Below, piece after piece: positions 43,298 through 51,493 of a DNA stretch of 57,057 nucleotides; within the stretch, counting starts at the first letter, position 1, and every line of letters begins with the position of its first letter. Position numbers and translations under genes: made by a program. This DNA comes from Bacteroidales bacterium. GTDB lineage: Bacteria; Bacteroidota; Bacteroidia; Bacteroidales; Bacteroidaceae. The notes below the pieces were generated by a model. It did not search any database. It had not been told where the DNA came from and was given only the letters and a program-made list of their open reading frames with translations. The stretch lies in the NCBI GenBank assembly GCA_015060965.1, contig SUXN01000017.1, positions 1 to 57,057 of the forward strand. The letters run 5' to 3'.

Positions 43298-44530
43298 ATG
43301 GTACTTAACTATATTTGGATAGCATTCTTTCTCCTTGCATTTATTATAGCATTGGGAAAGCTCATTTTCTTTGGTGACACAACGGTGTTCCCTGCCATAA
43401 TGGACTCTACCTTTGCCCAGGCAAAGAATGCATTCGAGATATCATTGGGACTGACAGGTGTGCTGTCGTTGTGGATGGGTATTATGAAGATTGGCGAGAA
43501 GGGCGGCCTTGTGGCGGCGCTTGCCAGGCTGCTGAGCCCTGTTCTTTGCAAGATTTTCCCCGACATCCCCAAAGGACACCCGGCCATGGGAACAATGTTC
43601 ATGAACTTCTCGGCAAACATGCTGGGGCTTGACAATGCGGCCACTCCCATGGGACTGAAGGCCATGCAGGAACTACAGGAGATAAACCCAAAGAAAGACA
43701 CTGCAAGCAACCCGATGATAATGTTCCTGGTGCTGAACACATCGGGCCTGACGCTCATTCCGATAACCGTGCTGCTATACCGCGCCGAGATGGGCGCTGC
43801 AAACCCTACTGACGTGTTCATCCCAATTCTGCTTGCCACAACAGTTGCCACCATCGTAGGCCTCATAGCCACAAGCATCTACCAGCGCATAAACCTCTTC
43901 AACCGCACGATGCTGCTCTTTCTCTTTGGAATATGCGCGCTCATTGCCGGTGGAACATGGGGCATGATGCAGCTGTCGCAGATACAGATTGAACTCCTTT
44001 CGACATCACTCGCAAACATAATCCTCTTTTCGGTAATAATATTATTCATTGTTGCCGGGATGAGGGCAAAGATAAACGTATACGATGCTTTCATTGAGGG
44101 TGCAAAGGAGGGATTCGGCACTGCGGTGCGCATAATACCCTACCTCATTGCCATACTCGTTGCCATAGGGGTGTTCCGCGCATCGGGTGGCATGGATGTT
44201 ATAATGGAAGGAGTAGCGTGGTGCGCCAATGCCGTGGGGCTGGGCGATGACTTCGTGGGTGCACTGCCCACGGCCATAATGAAGCCGCTGAGCGGTAGCG
44301 GAGCACGCGGAATGATGATTGACGCCATGAACACATACGGTGCCGACTCATTCGCAGGGCGTTTGGCATGCCTGTTCCAGGGAGCGACAGACACCACATT
44401 CTACATACTGGCCGTATACTTCGGCAGTGTGGGAATACGCAAGACACGCCATGCGGTCACATGCGGACTGCTTGCCGACCTTGCCGGAATAATCGCGGCC
44501 ATAGTAATTGCATATATATTCTTCGGATAA
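43298..44530 (+). CDS. Fused SpmA/SpmB-type nucleoside-recognition membrane protein
   Basis: A 410-residue polytopic protein made of two Gate (nucleoside recognition) halves. The first (about 1-200) includes LDNAATPMGLKAMQELQEIN, the SpmA signature. The second (about 230-410) includes LSGSGARGMMIDAMNTYG and CLFQGATDTTFYILAVYFGS, the SpmB signature. In Bacillus the two are separate proteins needed for spore core dehydration. In non-sporulating Bacteroidetes a fused gene is usual and its transport role is unknown. It is the first gene of a three-gene operon, 12 bases before the phosphoesterase. Confidence 0.9.
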   Translation: MVLNYIWIAFFLLAFIIALGKLIFFGDTTVFPAIMDSTFAQAKNAFEISLGLTGVLSLWMGIMKIGEKGGLVAALARLLSPVLCKIFPDIPKGHPAMGTMFMNFSANMLGLDNAATPMGLKAMQELQEINPKKDTASNPMIMFLVLNTSGLTLIPITVLLYRAEMGAANPTDVFIPILLATTVATIVGLIATSIYQRINLFNRTMLLFLFGICALIAGGTWGMMQLSQIQIELLSTSLANIILFSVIILFIVAGMRAKINVYDAFIEGAKEGFGTAVRIIPYLIAILVAIGVFRASGGMDVIMEGVAWCANAVGLGDDFVGALPTAIMKPLSGSGARGMMIDAMNTYGADSFAGRLACLFQGATDTTFYILAVYFGSVGIRKTRHAVTCGLLADLAGIIAAIVIAYIFFG

Positions 44531-44542
44531 AAACTATAGATT

Positions 44543-45685
44543 ATGAAACGTATTCTGCTTACAGCCATAGTATTGATTGCCACCGTTGCAGCGTTTGCCG
44601 ACGGGTTCGGCATAAAGAACGGTCCCTACATCCAGAATGTGACAGAAGAGGGCGCTGAAATCTTTTTCACCACGTCGCAGCGTGCAGCAGCCTGGGTAGA
44701 GGTATATGCCGACGGATGGGAAGCTCCCAGACGCTACTGCAACATCGATGCAGGACTCATCGACGCATACGACACACGTCATGCCGTGGAGATAAGCGGG
44801 CTCGATGCAGGGTGCAGCTACCGCTACCGTATTGTGGCAAAGGAGATGAAAGAGTTCCGCCCCTACAAAATAACATACGGCGACAGCATCGCCACGCAGT
44901 GGGAGAAGTTCAGCACACTGCCCCTGAAGATAGAGAAGAGCCGTTTTGTGGTAATCAATGACGGGCACGACAATGCCGACAAGGTGCGTTCCCTGCTCAA
45001 CCTGTCGCAACTGAAGGATGCCGATGCCGTGATATACCTGGGCGACATGATAAGCTACTTCGAGAATGACGAGGCACCCTACAAAGGATTCATTGACGTG
45101 TCGGTTGAGCTGTTCGCGCGCAACAAGCCTTTCATTGCCGTACGCGGAAACCACGAGACACGCGGAAACCTCGCACGCCGCTACAAGGAGTATGTGGGCC
45201 GCCCCAACGGACGCTTCTACAACATCTTTTACTTTGGCAACACCGCACTCATTGTCCTTGACACCGGTGAGGACAAGCCCGACAGCCACCCCGTATACGG
45301 CGGCATAAACGACTTCGACAGCTACCGCCGCGAACAGGCCCTGTGGCTACAGCAGGAGATAAAGAGCAAGAGGTTCCGCAAATGCACCAACAGGATTGTG
45401 CTGATGCATATACCTCCTTTTGTCACAGGCGACCACGGGAGTGAGAACCATGCCGAGAATGAGCTTGTGGAACTGTTCACGCCAATATTCAACAAGGCAA
45501 AGATAGACCTTGTACTGTCGGGGCACACCCACCGTCACTACTCAATAGAGCCCGACGGCAAACGGCAGTTCCCCATTGTGATAAACGACAACCGCAGCGT
45601 CATGGACCTCACAAGCGACGAGGAGGGCATTGGGGTTACAATAACAGACATTGACGGGAATGTAACAATGAACAAAAAATTCTGA
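44543..45685 (+). CDS. Secreted calcineurin-like metallophosphoesterase with N-terminal Fn3-like domain
   Basis: A 380-residue protein with a signal peptide (MKRILLTAIVLIATVAAFAD). A purple-acid-phosphatase-like Fn3 segment follows (about 25-110; GPYIQNVTEEGAEIFFTT). The catalytic domain has the metal-ligand blocks FVVINDGHDN (about 136), IYLGDMI (about 172), VRGNHETRG (about 203) and VLSGHTHRHYS (about 325). The order and spacing fit the dinuclear metallophosphoesterase fold. The substrate is not predictable; such enzymes act on phosphomonoesters or phosphodiesters in the periplasm. It is 3 bases before ybeY. Confidence 0.88.
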   Translation: MKRILLTAIVLIATVAAFADGFGIKNGPYIQNVTEEGAEIFFTTSQRAAAWVEVYADGWEAPRRYCNIDAGLIDAYDTRHAVEISGLDAGCSYRYRIVAKEMKEFRPYKITYGDSIATQWEKFSTLPLKIEKSRFVVINDGHDNADKVRSLLNLSQLKDADAVIYLGDMISYFENDEAPYKGFIDVSVELFARNKPFIAVRGNHETRGNLARRYKEYVGRPNGRFYNIFYFGNTALIVLDTGEDKPDSHPVYGGINDFDSYRREQALWLQQEIKSKRFRKCTNRIVLMHIPPFVTGDHGSENHAENELVELFTPIFNKAKIDLVLSGHTHRHYSIEPDGKRQFPIVINDNRSVMDLTSDEEGIGVTITDIDGNVTMNKKF

Positions 45686-45688
45686 TAT

Positions 45689-46099
45689 ATGATAAGCTAC
45701 CAGACCGAGGGCGTAAAGATGCCCGCAATCAAGAGACGTGAGACAACAGCGTGGATAAAGGCCGTTGCAGCCACATACGGCAAGAAGGTGGGCGACATCG
45801 CCTACATCTTCTGCGACGACGAGAAAATCCTTGAAGTGAACCGCGAGTACCTGCAACACGACTACTACACCGACATCATCACCTTTGACTATTGCGAGGG
45901 TGACATCATCAGCGGCGACCTGTTCATATCACTGGACACCGTACGCAGCAACAGCGAGATGGTCGGTGCCACATACGAGCAGGAGCTGCACCGCGTAATA
46001 ATTCACGGCATACTACACCTGTGCGGGATAAACGATAAGGGTGAAGGTGAACGTGAGATTATGGAGGCATGTGAGAATAAGGCGCTGGCAATGAGATAA
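45689..46099 (+). CDS. ybeY: YbeY endoribonuclease
   Basis: A 136-residue single-strand endoribonuclease needed for 16S rRNA 3' maturation and ribosome quality control. The metal site reads HGILHLCGIND (about residue 109). The first two His of the usual H-x3-H-x5-H are present but the third is Asp. That is the form I associate with Bacteroidetes YbeY and probably still binds zinc. The N-terminus (MISYQTEGVKMPAIKRRETT) and the segment DIAYIFCDDEKILEVNREYL are normal. It ends before a strong hairpin at 46160. Confidence 0.92.
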   Translation: MISYQTEGVKMPAIKRRETTAWIKAVAATYGKKVGDIAYIFCDDEKILEVNREYLQHDYYTDIITFDYCEGDIISGDLFISLDTVRSNSEMVGATYEQELHRVIIHGILHLCGINDKGEGEREIMEACENKALAMR

Positions 46100-46159
46100 T
46101 GGTTTAACCATTACCTACAGCAACAGAAACAGTAGATTTAGAATACTTGTATTGCATAT

Positions 46160-46214
46160 ATAAAGTTTACTCTAACCTTCTTAATTCTTTAAGGGAGGTT
46201 AGAGTAAACTTTAT
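46160..46214. terminator. Hairpin terminator after ybeY
   Basis: ATAAAGTTTACTCTAACCT (46160-46178) is exactly complementary to 46196-46214, giving a 19-bp stem with a 17-base loop. It lies between convergent genes and may act both ways. Confidence 0.7.
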
Positions 46215-46239
46215 TCATTGGGTCTCATATTTATCGGAG

Positions 46240-46632
46240 TTATTCGAAGGAAGTACCCCAATATTCACATATTGAATTGTAAATTTTTTCTGCAGCATAA
46301 CCTGCGGCAGCAACTATCAAAGAAGTCCCTTGAGTTACTCCCAAACTATTTATTCCACTTCTTATAGCTTCTTTAACTCCCGCTTTTACAACTGTTTTGG
46401 AAAATTCTCCACAAACAACACTGTATATCTTTTTACCTGTACGTTTGTCAACTCCTCTCTGAGCAAGAGATATACTGATACTCATTTGGTTCTTGTCATC
46501 CTCCAGCCAATATATATCACCACAATTTACAAGTGCAACATGTTCTGTCAATTTGATTCTATTATTTTGAGAAAATACACCAACAGTGTACACAAAAAGC
46601 AATATCAATGATACGGTAAGTGTTTTTTTCAT
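46240..46632 (-). CDS. Small exported protein with hydrophobic Gly/Ala-rich C-terminal helix
   Basis: About 130 residues from ATG 46632 (MKKTLTVSLILLFVYTVGVF); 46650 is an in-frame start that would put a hydrophilic MEPYYI before the signal. The mature part has two Cys (VNCGDIYW; VVCGEF) that could pair. A final segment follows, SGINSLGVTQGTSLIVAAAG then YAAEKIYNSICEYW, which is hydrophobic and small-residue rich. Such tails occur in pore-forming peptides and in membrane anchors, so its role is open. It is the last of five small exported genes on this strand. I recognise no family. Confidence 0.65.
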   Translation of the reverse strand: MKKTLTVSLILLFVYTVGVFSQNNRIKLTEHVALVNCGDIYWLEDDKNQMSISISLAQRGVDKRTGKKIYSVVCGEFSKTVVKAGVKEAIRSGINSLGVTQGTSLIVAAAGYAAEKIYNSICEYWGTSFE

Positions 46633-46761
46633 AATATAGTATGGCTCCAATATATAACTATTGATTTTACACAGACTTATTATCGGATATTTAAGTTCTA
46701 TTTATTATCATATAAATAACTGCATAAGAAAATGCAGAGGTTTACCCTCAATCATATAACT

Positions 46762-46804
46762 AATAATCAGGATTGTTATATTTATTATAACTATCCTGAT
46801 TATT
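46762..46804 (-). terminator. Hairpin terminator after the 46809 gene
   Basis: AATAATCAGGAT (46762-46773) pairs with ATCCTGATTATT (46793-46804), and inside it GTTATA pairs with TATAAC, giving 18 pairs with one mismatch. It begins 5 bases past the stop codon. Confidence 0.65.
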
Positions 46805-46808
46805 GATA

Positions 46809-47177
46809 TTATCTGAATGGCAAGTATTCTACATTTCCATTAAAAACAATTTTTGTTATAGAACCTTTATAACTATAAACACGTCCATACAATTGGACTT
46901 CGTTCTCAAACTTTAAAAGAATATTAGTACTTTCATCTTCGAGCGTATAAGTACCTTTCAAGAAAGTGCCATCAGGTCCTATAACCTTAAAGGTTGAGTT
47001 TTTATAGAAATATATTCTCTCACCTTCACTATTTTTAACTTGTATATTACTTCTAAATGCTATGTTCCTGTTTTCAAACGACGAAAAGAATGTTCTGCAC
47101 CCATAATCAAAACCATACACCGTCGATGAACCAGATATCATAAACAGGCAATAAACAACTGCAAGAAGTTTTTTCAT
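46809..47177 (-). CDS. Small exported protein
   Basis: A 122-residue product with a signal peptide (MKKLLAVVYCLFMISGSSTV) and a beta-rich mature part (TFKVIGPDGTFLKGTYTLED; VQLYGRVYSYKGSITKIVF), like a small beta-sandwich or lipocalin-type fold. One Cys remains after the signal (YGCRTFF). It lies 5 bases after the 47183 gene, so it is co-transcribed. I do not recognise the family. Confidence 0.65.
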   Translation of the reverse strand: MKKLLAVVYCLFMISGSSTVYGFDYGCRTFFSSFENRNIAFRSNIQVKNSEGERIYFYKNSTFKVIGPDGTFLKGTYTLEDESTNILLKFENEVQLYGRVYSYKGSITKIVFNGNVEYLPFR

Positions 47178-47182
47178 ATTGA

Positions 47183-47500
47183 TTATAAGTTAAAATAGTA
47201 ACATCCGCCAGCTACATATTTATATGGGCCTCGCTTTGTATTTTCTCCATATTCAGGATTAGCTTTTACAGAATATGTATTGCCGTCTATAGTTATTTTA
47301 TTGGTTTCAGAATCATATATACCTGATTTGCTGTTATTGGCAATAACCATTCTTCCCTGATTCTTTATCATACAAACCTTAACCTTATATGTATCGGGCT
47401 GTACCTGAACTTTAACTGGTTTATTATTTGTTTCAACTGCTGTATTTGCATATGAGAAAGTAAATGCAAACAATGCCATAGCAAAAAAAATCTTTTTCAT
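47183..47500 (-). CDS. Small exported protein
   Basis: About 105 residues from ATG 47500 (MKKIFFAMALFAFTFSYA); the preceding GTG in frame is not needed. The mature chain is beta-rich with many Lys and Asn (YKVKVCMIKNQGRMVIANNS; NKITIDGNTYSVKANPEYGE), ending in AGGCYYFNL. Its start overlaps the upstream stop by one base (TGATG), so the two small genes are translationally coupled. Function unknown. Confidence 0.65.
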   Translation of the reverse strand: MKKIFFAMALFAFTFSYANTAVETNNKPVKVQVQPDTYKVKVCMIKNQGRMVIANNSKSGIYDSETNKITIDGNTYSVKANPEYGENTKRGPYKYVAGGCYYFNL

Positions 47501-47823
47501 CACTTTACTCTTTTATAAGTTCTTAATTTATTCTTTATATTTACGTATATTTCCCCGTCTTCAATCCACCAAGAATTGTTGTAACGAGTAACACCATACT
47601 CATCTTTTGTAACAAAGATACCTTTGCTGTTACCGACTTTTTCCTCAGAAATAATACTTATACGACTTGTAACCCGACCTTGATCATCCAAAATATGAAT
47701 CACATTGTGGTCATCTATCAAGAATTGATTACCTCTTGTATCCTTATACAATCCTCCAGGAACAGCAAGAATTGATAGAAAGATAGAAAAGGAAAACAAC
47801 ATTAACATAATCATCCTTTTCAT
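47500..47823 (-). CDS. Small exported protein
   Basis: A 107-residue product with a signal peptide (MKRMIMLMLFSFSIFLSILA). A beta-rich mature part follows (GNQFLIDDHNVIHILDDQGR; NNSWWIEDGEIYVNIKNKLR). It is first of three tightly packed small genes and 42 bases after the tiny lipoprotein gene. No family is recognised. The composition is AT-rich relative to the flanking housekeeping genes. Confidence 0.65.
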   Translation of the reverse strand: MKRMIMLMLFSFSIFLSILAVPGGLYKDTRGNQFLIDDHNVIHILDDQGRVTSRISIISEEKVGNSKGIFVTKDEYGVTRYNNSWWIEDGEIYVNIKNKLRTYKRVK

Positions 47824-47865
47824 AGCATTTGTACCGTGTTTATCCTGTCGCAGCAGTTTTAATAA

Positions 47866-48009
47866 TTATCTAACCATATAGCTTGCAGCTCTACCTAATC
47901 CGTAACCGATGTCATACGCATCCTGCTCACTCATGTTTGAGAATGAAGCACATGCCGTCATACAAAATGCTGTCAAAATAAGAGCAATAAGAATTTTCAC
48001 CTTTTTCAT
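47866..48009 (-). CDS. 47-residue lipoprotein
   Basis: The reverse strand encodes MKKVKILIALILTAFCMTAC with a good lipobox (MTAC, Cys20), followed by a 27-residue tail containing SEQDAYDIGYGLGRAASYMV. A start with KK, a hydrophobic core and a Cys just after Thr-Ala is hard to get by chance, so I think it is real. The tail's GYGLGRAA resembles a short amphipathic or small-residue helix. On the minus strand CACCTTTG about 25 bases upstream is a near match to the -7 element. It may be a small anchored regulator or colicin-lysis-like peptide, but no assignment is made. Confidence 0.6.
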   Translation of the reverse strand: MKKVKILIALILTAFCMTACASFSNMSEQDAYDIGYGLGRAASYMVR

Positions 48010-48116
48010 AGTAATTTGTTTTAATTGTTTGTTGCAAAGGTGATTATTAAAAAAGAATAAAGCACAATGGCTATAGTATATTAATTATACCATTCCGTAT
48101 AAGATTTATACACGAA

Positions 48117-48317
48117 TCAAATAATCTCTGAATAATAACGGAAGAAATCGTGGCCTAACGCCTGAGAAATTTTAAGTAGCAAATCGGTATTGATGGAATC
48201 CTGCTTGAAGATATAATACACATTGGGCCGGGCGCAATTAATCTTACGTGCGAGCCAGGCAGGAGTACGTTCCTGACGTAACATCTCTTCTTCTATCAAC
48301 TTACCTATGTGTATCAT
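48117..48317 (-). CDS. Small helix-turn-helix (XRE-like) DNA-binding protein
   Basis: 66 residues from ATG 48317 (MIHIGKLIEEEMLRQERTPA). The longer reading to 48404 adds a membrane-like stretch (CGLFVLICVVVL) unlike this family. The core WLARKINCARPNVYYIFKQD is an HTH with the Bacteroidetes form I know (x-W-x-A-x-x-[LI]-x-C-x-R-x-N-V-Y-x-I-F). INTDLLLKISQALGHDFF follows. It lies upstream of the small-secreted-protein genes on the same strand and could regulate them. Length is normal for this stand-alone type. Confidence 0.75.
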   Translation of the reverse strand: MIHIGKLIEEEMLRQERTPAWLARKINCARPNVYYIFKQDSINTDLLLKISQALGHDFFRYYSEII

Positions 48318-48592
48318 AAAAGGCGGAACTGCTTGTTGCAAATCTCCAACTGAGGTACCGCCAAGCACCACGACACAGATAAGCACAAACAGTCCACACC
48401 TCACCGGTATGAACTTTTTGTCGTGCCTACTCCCGTGTCTCTGTAAATTGGCGGTTTTCAGTTGGGGGAATAGAGCTAAAAGCTCAAAAAATTATATTGT
48501 AACTATATGTTTTTCTCTTTTTATCGTCGCTAATATACAATAATAAAAAATAAAAGTGTTATTTGTTCTCACTATTTAACATTACCTGTTTC

Positions 48593-49666
48593 TTACAATC
48601 TCAGTCCATCGAGCATCTCGGCAAACATTTTCATTCCGTCGCGTATCTCGCTTATGAGGACATACTCGTTGGCTGTATGCGAGCGGGCTGTATCACCGGG
48701 GCCCATCTTGAGTGTGGGAATATTCAGCAGTGCCTGGTTCGACAGCGTGGGCGAGCCGTAAGGCTTGCGGCCCATCTCGATGGCACGCTTTACAAGCGGA
48801 TGCTCAAGGGATATCGATGATGAGTTGAGGCGTGTGGAACGTGCCTTGACCTCACTCTTGACGTTGCTCTTTATTATATCGAGAAGCTCGCTGTTAGAAT
48901 AACACTCGGTGCTGCGTATGTCAACGACATAACTGCAGCTGTCGGGGATGACATTGTGCTGTGTTCCGGCATTTATCTGTGTCACGGTCATCTTCACATC
49001 ACCGAAAAGAGCCGATGACTTGGGCAATTTATTGTTGCGGAACCATTCAATATCGCTTATGGCATTATATATGGCGTTGTCGCCCTCGTTGCGTGCGGCG
49101 TGGCCCGACACTCCCTTTGCTACACAATCGAGCACCATAAGACCCTTCTCGGCCACGGCAGGCTGCATGCTTGTGGGCTCACCGATAATTGCACAGGTGA
49201 CGGGTGGCAAGTGCGGGATGAGTGACTCGATGCCGTTCTTGCCCGACACCTCCTCCTCGGCCGACGCCACAAAGATTGTATTGTAGTTCTGCTTGCTCTG
49301 GCATATCTTGTAGAACACCTGCAACAGTGTCACGAGTGAGGCACCGTCGTCGTTGCTTCCAAGGCCATAGATTCTGTCACCCTCGATGATTGGGGTGAAA
49401 GGGTGCTTGCTCCAGCCGCTGACAGGCTTTACAGTGTCTATGTGGGCATCGAGCAGCAAAGTCGGGCGTGATGCGTCGAACCCCGGTGCAACGCACCACA
49501 GGTTGTTGAGGTGACGGTGCACCTCGCACTGCACAGGAGCACCACGTTCGATAAAATGTTGTAGTCTGTCCGTCGCATCACCCTCTTCACGGCTCAACGA
49601 AGGGGTATTTATCAACACCTTCAACAGCTCGACGGCCTGACTTACATTCGATTCGCTTATAATCAT
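48593..49666 (-). CDS. M20-family deacetylase/peptidase, ArgE/DapE-like
   Basis: About 357 residues from ATG 49666 (MIISESNVSQAVELLKV). The 49693 start is rejected because it lies inside the -7 element (49691-49698). Zn-site blocks are recognisable: LLLDAHIDTVKPV (about 68), GLGSNDDGASLVTLL (about 103), ASAEEEVSG (about 131, catalytic Glu) and the C-terminal MGPGDTARSHTANEYV. In Bacteroidetes this architecture is usually the arginine-pathway N-acyl-ornithine deacylase, but DapE-like specificity cannot be excluded. It stands alone, divergent from prfB. Confidence 0.85.
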   Translation of the reverse strand: MIISESNVSQAVELLKVLINTPSLSREEGDATDRLQHFIERGAPVQCEVHRHLNNLWCVAPGFDASRPTLLLDAHIDTVKPVSGWSKHPFTPIIEGDRIYGLGSNDDGASLVTLLQVFYKICQSKQNYNTIFVASAEEEVSGKNGIESLIPHLPPVTCAIIGEPTSMQPAVAEKGLMVLDCVAKGVSGHAARNEGDNAIYNAISDIEWFRNNKLPKSSALFGDVKMTVTQINAGTQHNVIPDSCSYVVDIRSTECYSNSELLDIIKSNVKSEVKARSTRLNSSSISLEHPLVKRAIEMGRKPYGSPTLSNQALLNIPTLKMGPGDTARSHTANEYVLISEIRDGMKMFAEMLDGLRL

Positions 49667-49690
49667 AAATCTGTTTCTGAATTTGGAGTG

Positions 49691-49722
49691 CAAAGGTACA
49701 ACAGTAAAGGTGCACTTTCAAA
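49691..49722 (-). promoter_or_regulatory. Promoter of the M20 deacetylase gene
   Basis: Minus strand TTTG (49722-49719), 20 bases, TACCTTTG (49698-49691): full consensus. Transcription should begin near 49684, 18 bases before the chosen ATG. Confidence 0.75.
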
Positions 49723-49792
49723 ATCCGCACAAAGAATTTATCAACAAAAAGAGGAGACAAACAGGTAAAAACACCCTTTACGCGCGCATATA

Positions 49793-49824
49793 TTTGCTTA
49801 TTTTTGAAGATAGTTGTATCTTCG
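49793..49824 (+). promoter_or_regulatory. Promoter of prfB-CYTH
   Basis: TTTG (49793-49796), 20 bases, TATCTTCG (49817-49824). Transcription should begin near 49831, which rules out the in-frame ATG at 49814 and supports the start at 49853. Confidence 0.65.
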
Positions 49825-49852
49825 CGCAGAATTTCAAAAAGATATACATCAA

Positions 49853-50968
49853 ATGATTACAGCCGACCAACTGAAAGATATAAAGGAGCGCACCGAGGCG
49901 CTCAAGCAGTACCTTGCCATCGATGAGAAGATTATCCAGGTAGAGGAGGAGCAGCTACGTACTCAGGCACCGGGATTCTGGGACAATGCCAAGGAGGCCG
50001 AGGCACAGATGAAGAAAGTGAAGGGCCTGCAGGCGTGGATTGACGGCTACAAGGAGGTCAAGAACCGTACCGAGGAGGCCGAGATGGCTATGGAGCTCTA
50101 CCGCGAGGAGATGGTAGAGGAGCACGAGGTTGACGATGCATATGCACGCGCCCTCACAGCTGTCGAGGAGCTTGAGCTCAAGAACATGCTCCGCGGCGAG
50201 GCCGATGACATGGACTGTGTGCTCAAGATAAACTCAGGTGCCGGCGGTACCGAAGCACAGGACTGGGCAAGCATGCTCATGCGTATGTATATGCGCTGGG
50301 CCGAGGCCAACGGCTACAAGGTTACCGTTGCCAACCTTCAGGAGGCCGAGGATGCAGGTATCAAGACAGTTACCCTTGAGCTCAAGGGCCCTTACGCATA
50401 CGGTTACCTCAAGGGCGAGAACGGCGTTCACCGTCTGGTGCGCGTGAGCCCCTACAATGCCCAGGGCAAACGAATGACATCGTTCAGCTCGGTGTTCGTC
50501 ACTCCGCTTGTCGATGACAGCATTGAGGTTGTTGTAGAGCCTGCACGTATATCATGGGATACCTTCCGAAGCGGTGGTGCCGGTGGTCAGAACGTGAACA
50601 AGGTGGAGTCGGGTGTGCGCTTGCGCTATCAGTACAAGGACCCGTATACAGGTGCCGAAGAGGAGATACTCATTGAGAACACCGAGACCCGCGACCAGCC
50701 CAAGAACAAGGAGAACGCTATGCGTCAGCTGCGTTCAATCCTCTACAACAAGGAGATGCAGCACCGCATGGAGGAGCAGGCAAAGGTTGAGGCCGGCAAG
50801 AAGAAGATTGAGTGGGGTTCACAGATACGAAGCTATGTGTTCGACGACCGTCGTGTGAAAGACCACCGTACAAACTTCCAGACATCGGATGTAGGCGGAG
50901 TAATGGACGGTAAGATAGACGGCTTCATCAAGGCATTCCTTATGGAGTTCTCCGAGGACGCAAAGTAA
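49853..50968 (+). CDS. prfB: Peptide chain release factor 2
   Basis: About 371 residues from ATG 49853 (MITADQLKDIKERTEALKQY). The product reads UGA and UAA stop codons on the ribosome. The peptidyl-hydrolysis motif GGQ is in SGGAGGQNVNKVESGV. The codon-recognition tripeptide, SPF in E. coli, is SPY here (RVSPYNAQGKR), a form I associate with Bacteroidetes. In many bacteria codon 26 is an in-frame UGA read by +1 frameshifting (CUU UGA C). Here the aligned site is CTT GCC with no stop, so the autoregulatory frameshift is absent. The CYTH gene follows after 6 bases. Confidence 0.95.
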   Translation: MITADQLKDIKERTEALKQYLAIDEKIIQVEEEQLRTQAPGFWDNAKEAEAQMKKVKGLQAWIDGYKEVKNRTEEAEMAMELYREEMVEEHEVDDAYARALTAVEELELKNMLRGEADDMDCVLKINSGAGGTEAQDWASMLMRMYMRWAEANGYKVTVANLQEAEDAGIKTVTLELKGPYAYGYLKGENGVHRLVRVSPYNAQGKRMTSFSSVFVTPLVDDSIEVVVEPARISWDTFRSGGAGGQNVNKVESGVRLRYQYKDPYTGAEEEILIENTETRDQPKNKENAMRQLRSILYNKEMQHRMEEQAKVEAGKKKIEWGSQIRSYVFDDRRVKDHRTNFQTSDVGGVMDGKIDGFIKAFLMEFSEDAK

Positions 50969-50974
50969 CAGCAC

Positions 50975-51445
50975 ATGGCATTAGAGATTGAGAGGAAATT
51001 CCTTGTCACCGACGACAGCTACAAGGCAATGGCATTCCGCTGTGACCGCATTGCACAAGGCTATCTGTGCCGCGAAGGCGGCAACTCGGCCCGTGTGAGG
51101 GTACGTGGCGACAAGGGGTATCTCACCATCAAAGGACCGTCGATGGACGGCGGACTCAGCCGCTTCGAGTGGGAAAAGGAGATTCCCGAGAGCGAGGCCT
51201 GGGAACTGCTGAAACTGTGCCACGGCGGCATAATAGACAAGACGCGCCACCTTGTGAAGTGCGGCAACCACACATTCGAGGTAGATGAGTTCCACGGCGA
51301 CAACGACGGCCTTGTGGTGGCCGAAGTGGAACTTGAAAATGCCGACGAAACATTTGAAAGGCCTCCATTCCTTGGAAAAGAGGTCACAGGCGACAAACGC
51401 TACTATAACTCCAGCCTGACAAGATTCCCTTTCAAATGTTGGTAA
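50975..51445 (+). CDS. CYTH-domain protein (inorganic triphosphatase-like)
   Basis: A 156-residue CYTH-fold protein starting MALEIERKFLV, which carries the ExExK signature (Glu4, Glu6, Lys8). Basic and acidic residues of the tunnel follow (ARVRVRGDKGYLTIKGPS, FEWEKEIPE, FEVDEFHGD, VAEVELENADE). CYTH enzymes bind triphosphate and divalent metal; short bacterial members such as ygiF-like and TTM proteins are usually tripolyphosphatases, sometimes adenylate cyclases or thiamine triphosphatases. It is co-transcribed with prfB, a combination without an obvious shared task. Confidence 0.9.
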   Translation: MALEIERKFLVTDDSYKAMAFRCDRIAQGYLCREGGNSARVRVRGDKGYLTIKGPSMDGGLSRFEWEKEIPESEAWELLKLCHGGIIDKTRHLVKCGNHTFEVDEFHGDNDGLVVAEVELENADETFERPPFLGKEVTGDKRYYNSSLTRFPFKCW

Positions 51446-51493
51446 TACAGACAATAAATGAGACACCCGGGTGTCTTCATTTATTGTCTGTAT
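51445..51493. terminator. Long hairpin between convergent CYTH and VanZ-like genes
   Basis: 51445-51468 (ATACAGACAATAAATG then AGACACCC) pairs with 51469-51493, with a single extra base bulged in the right arm. It contains the stop codon of the VanZ-like gene and abuts that of the CYTH gene. Confidence 0.75.

Noticed and set aside
48318..48404. Longer start for the HTH protein
   Set aside because: The extension is a hydrophobic stretch without homology in this HTH family; the family start fits MIHIGKLIEEE.
48318..48592. Additional gene upstream of the HTH protein
   Set aside because: No frame with a plausible start, composition or signal was found; the region is AT-rich and non-coding.
49814..49852. 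Upstream in-frame start of prfB
   Set aside because: It lies before the -7 element at 49817-49824 and so is not in the predicted transcript; RF2 homology starts at 49853.
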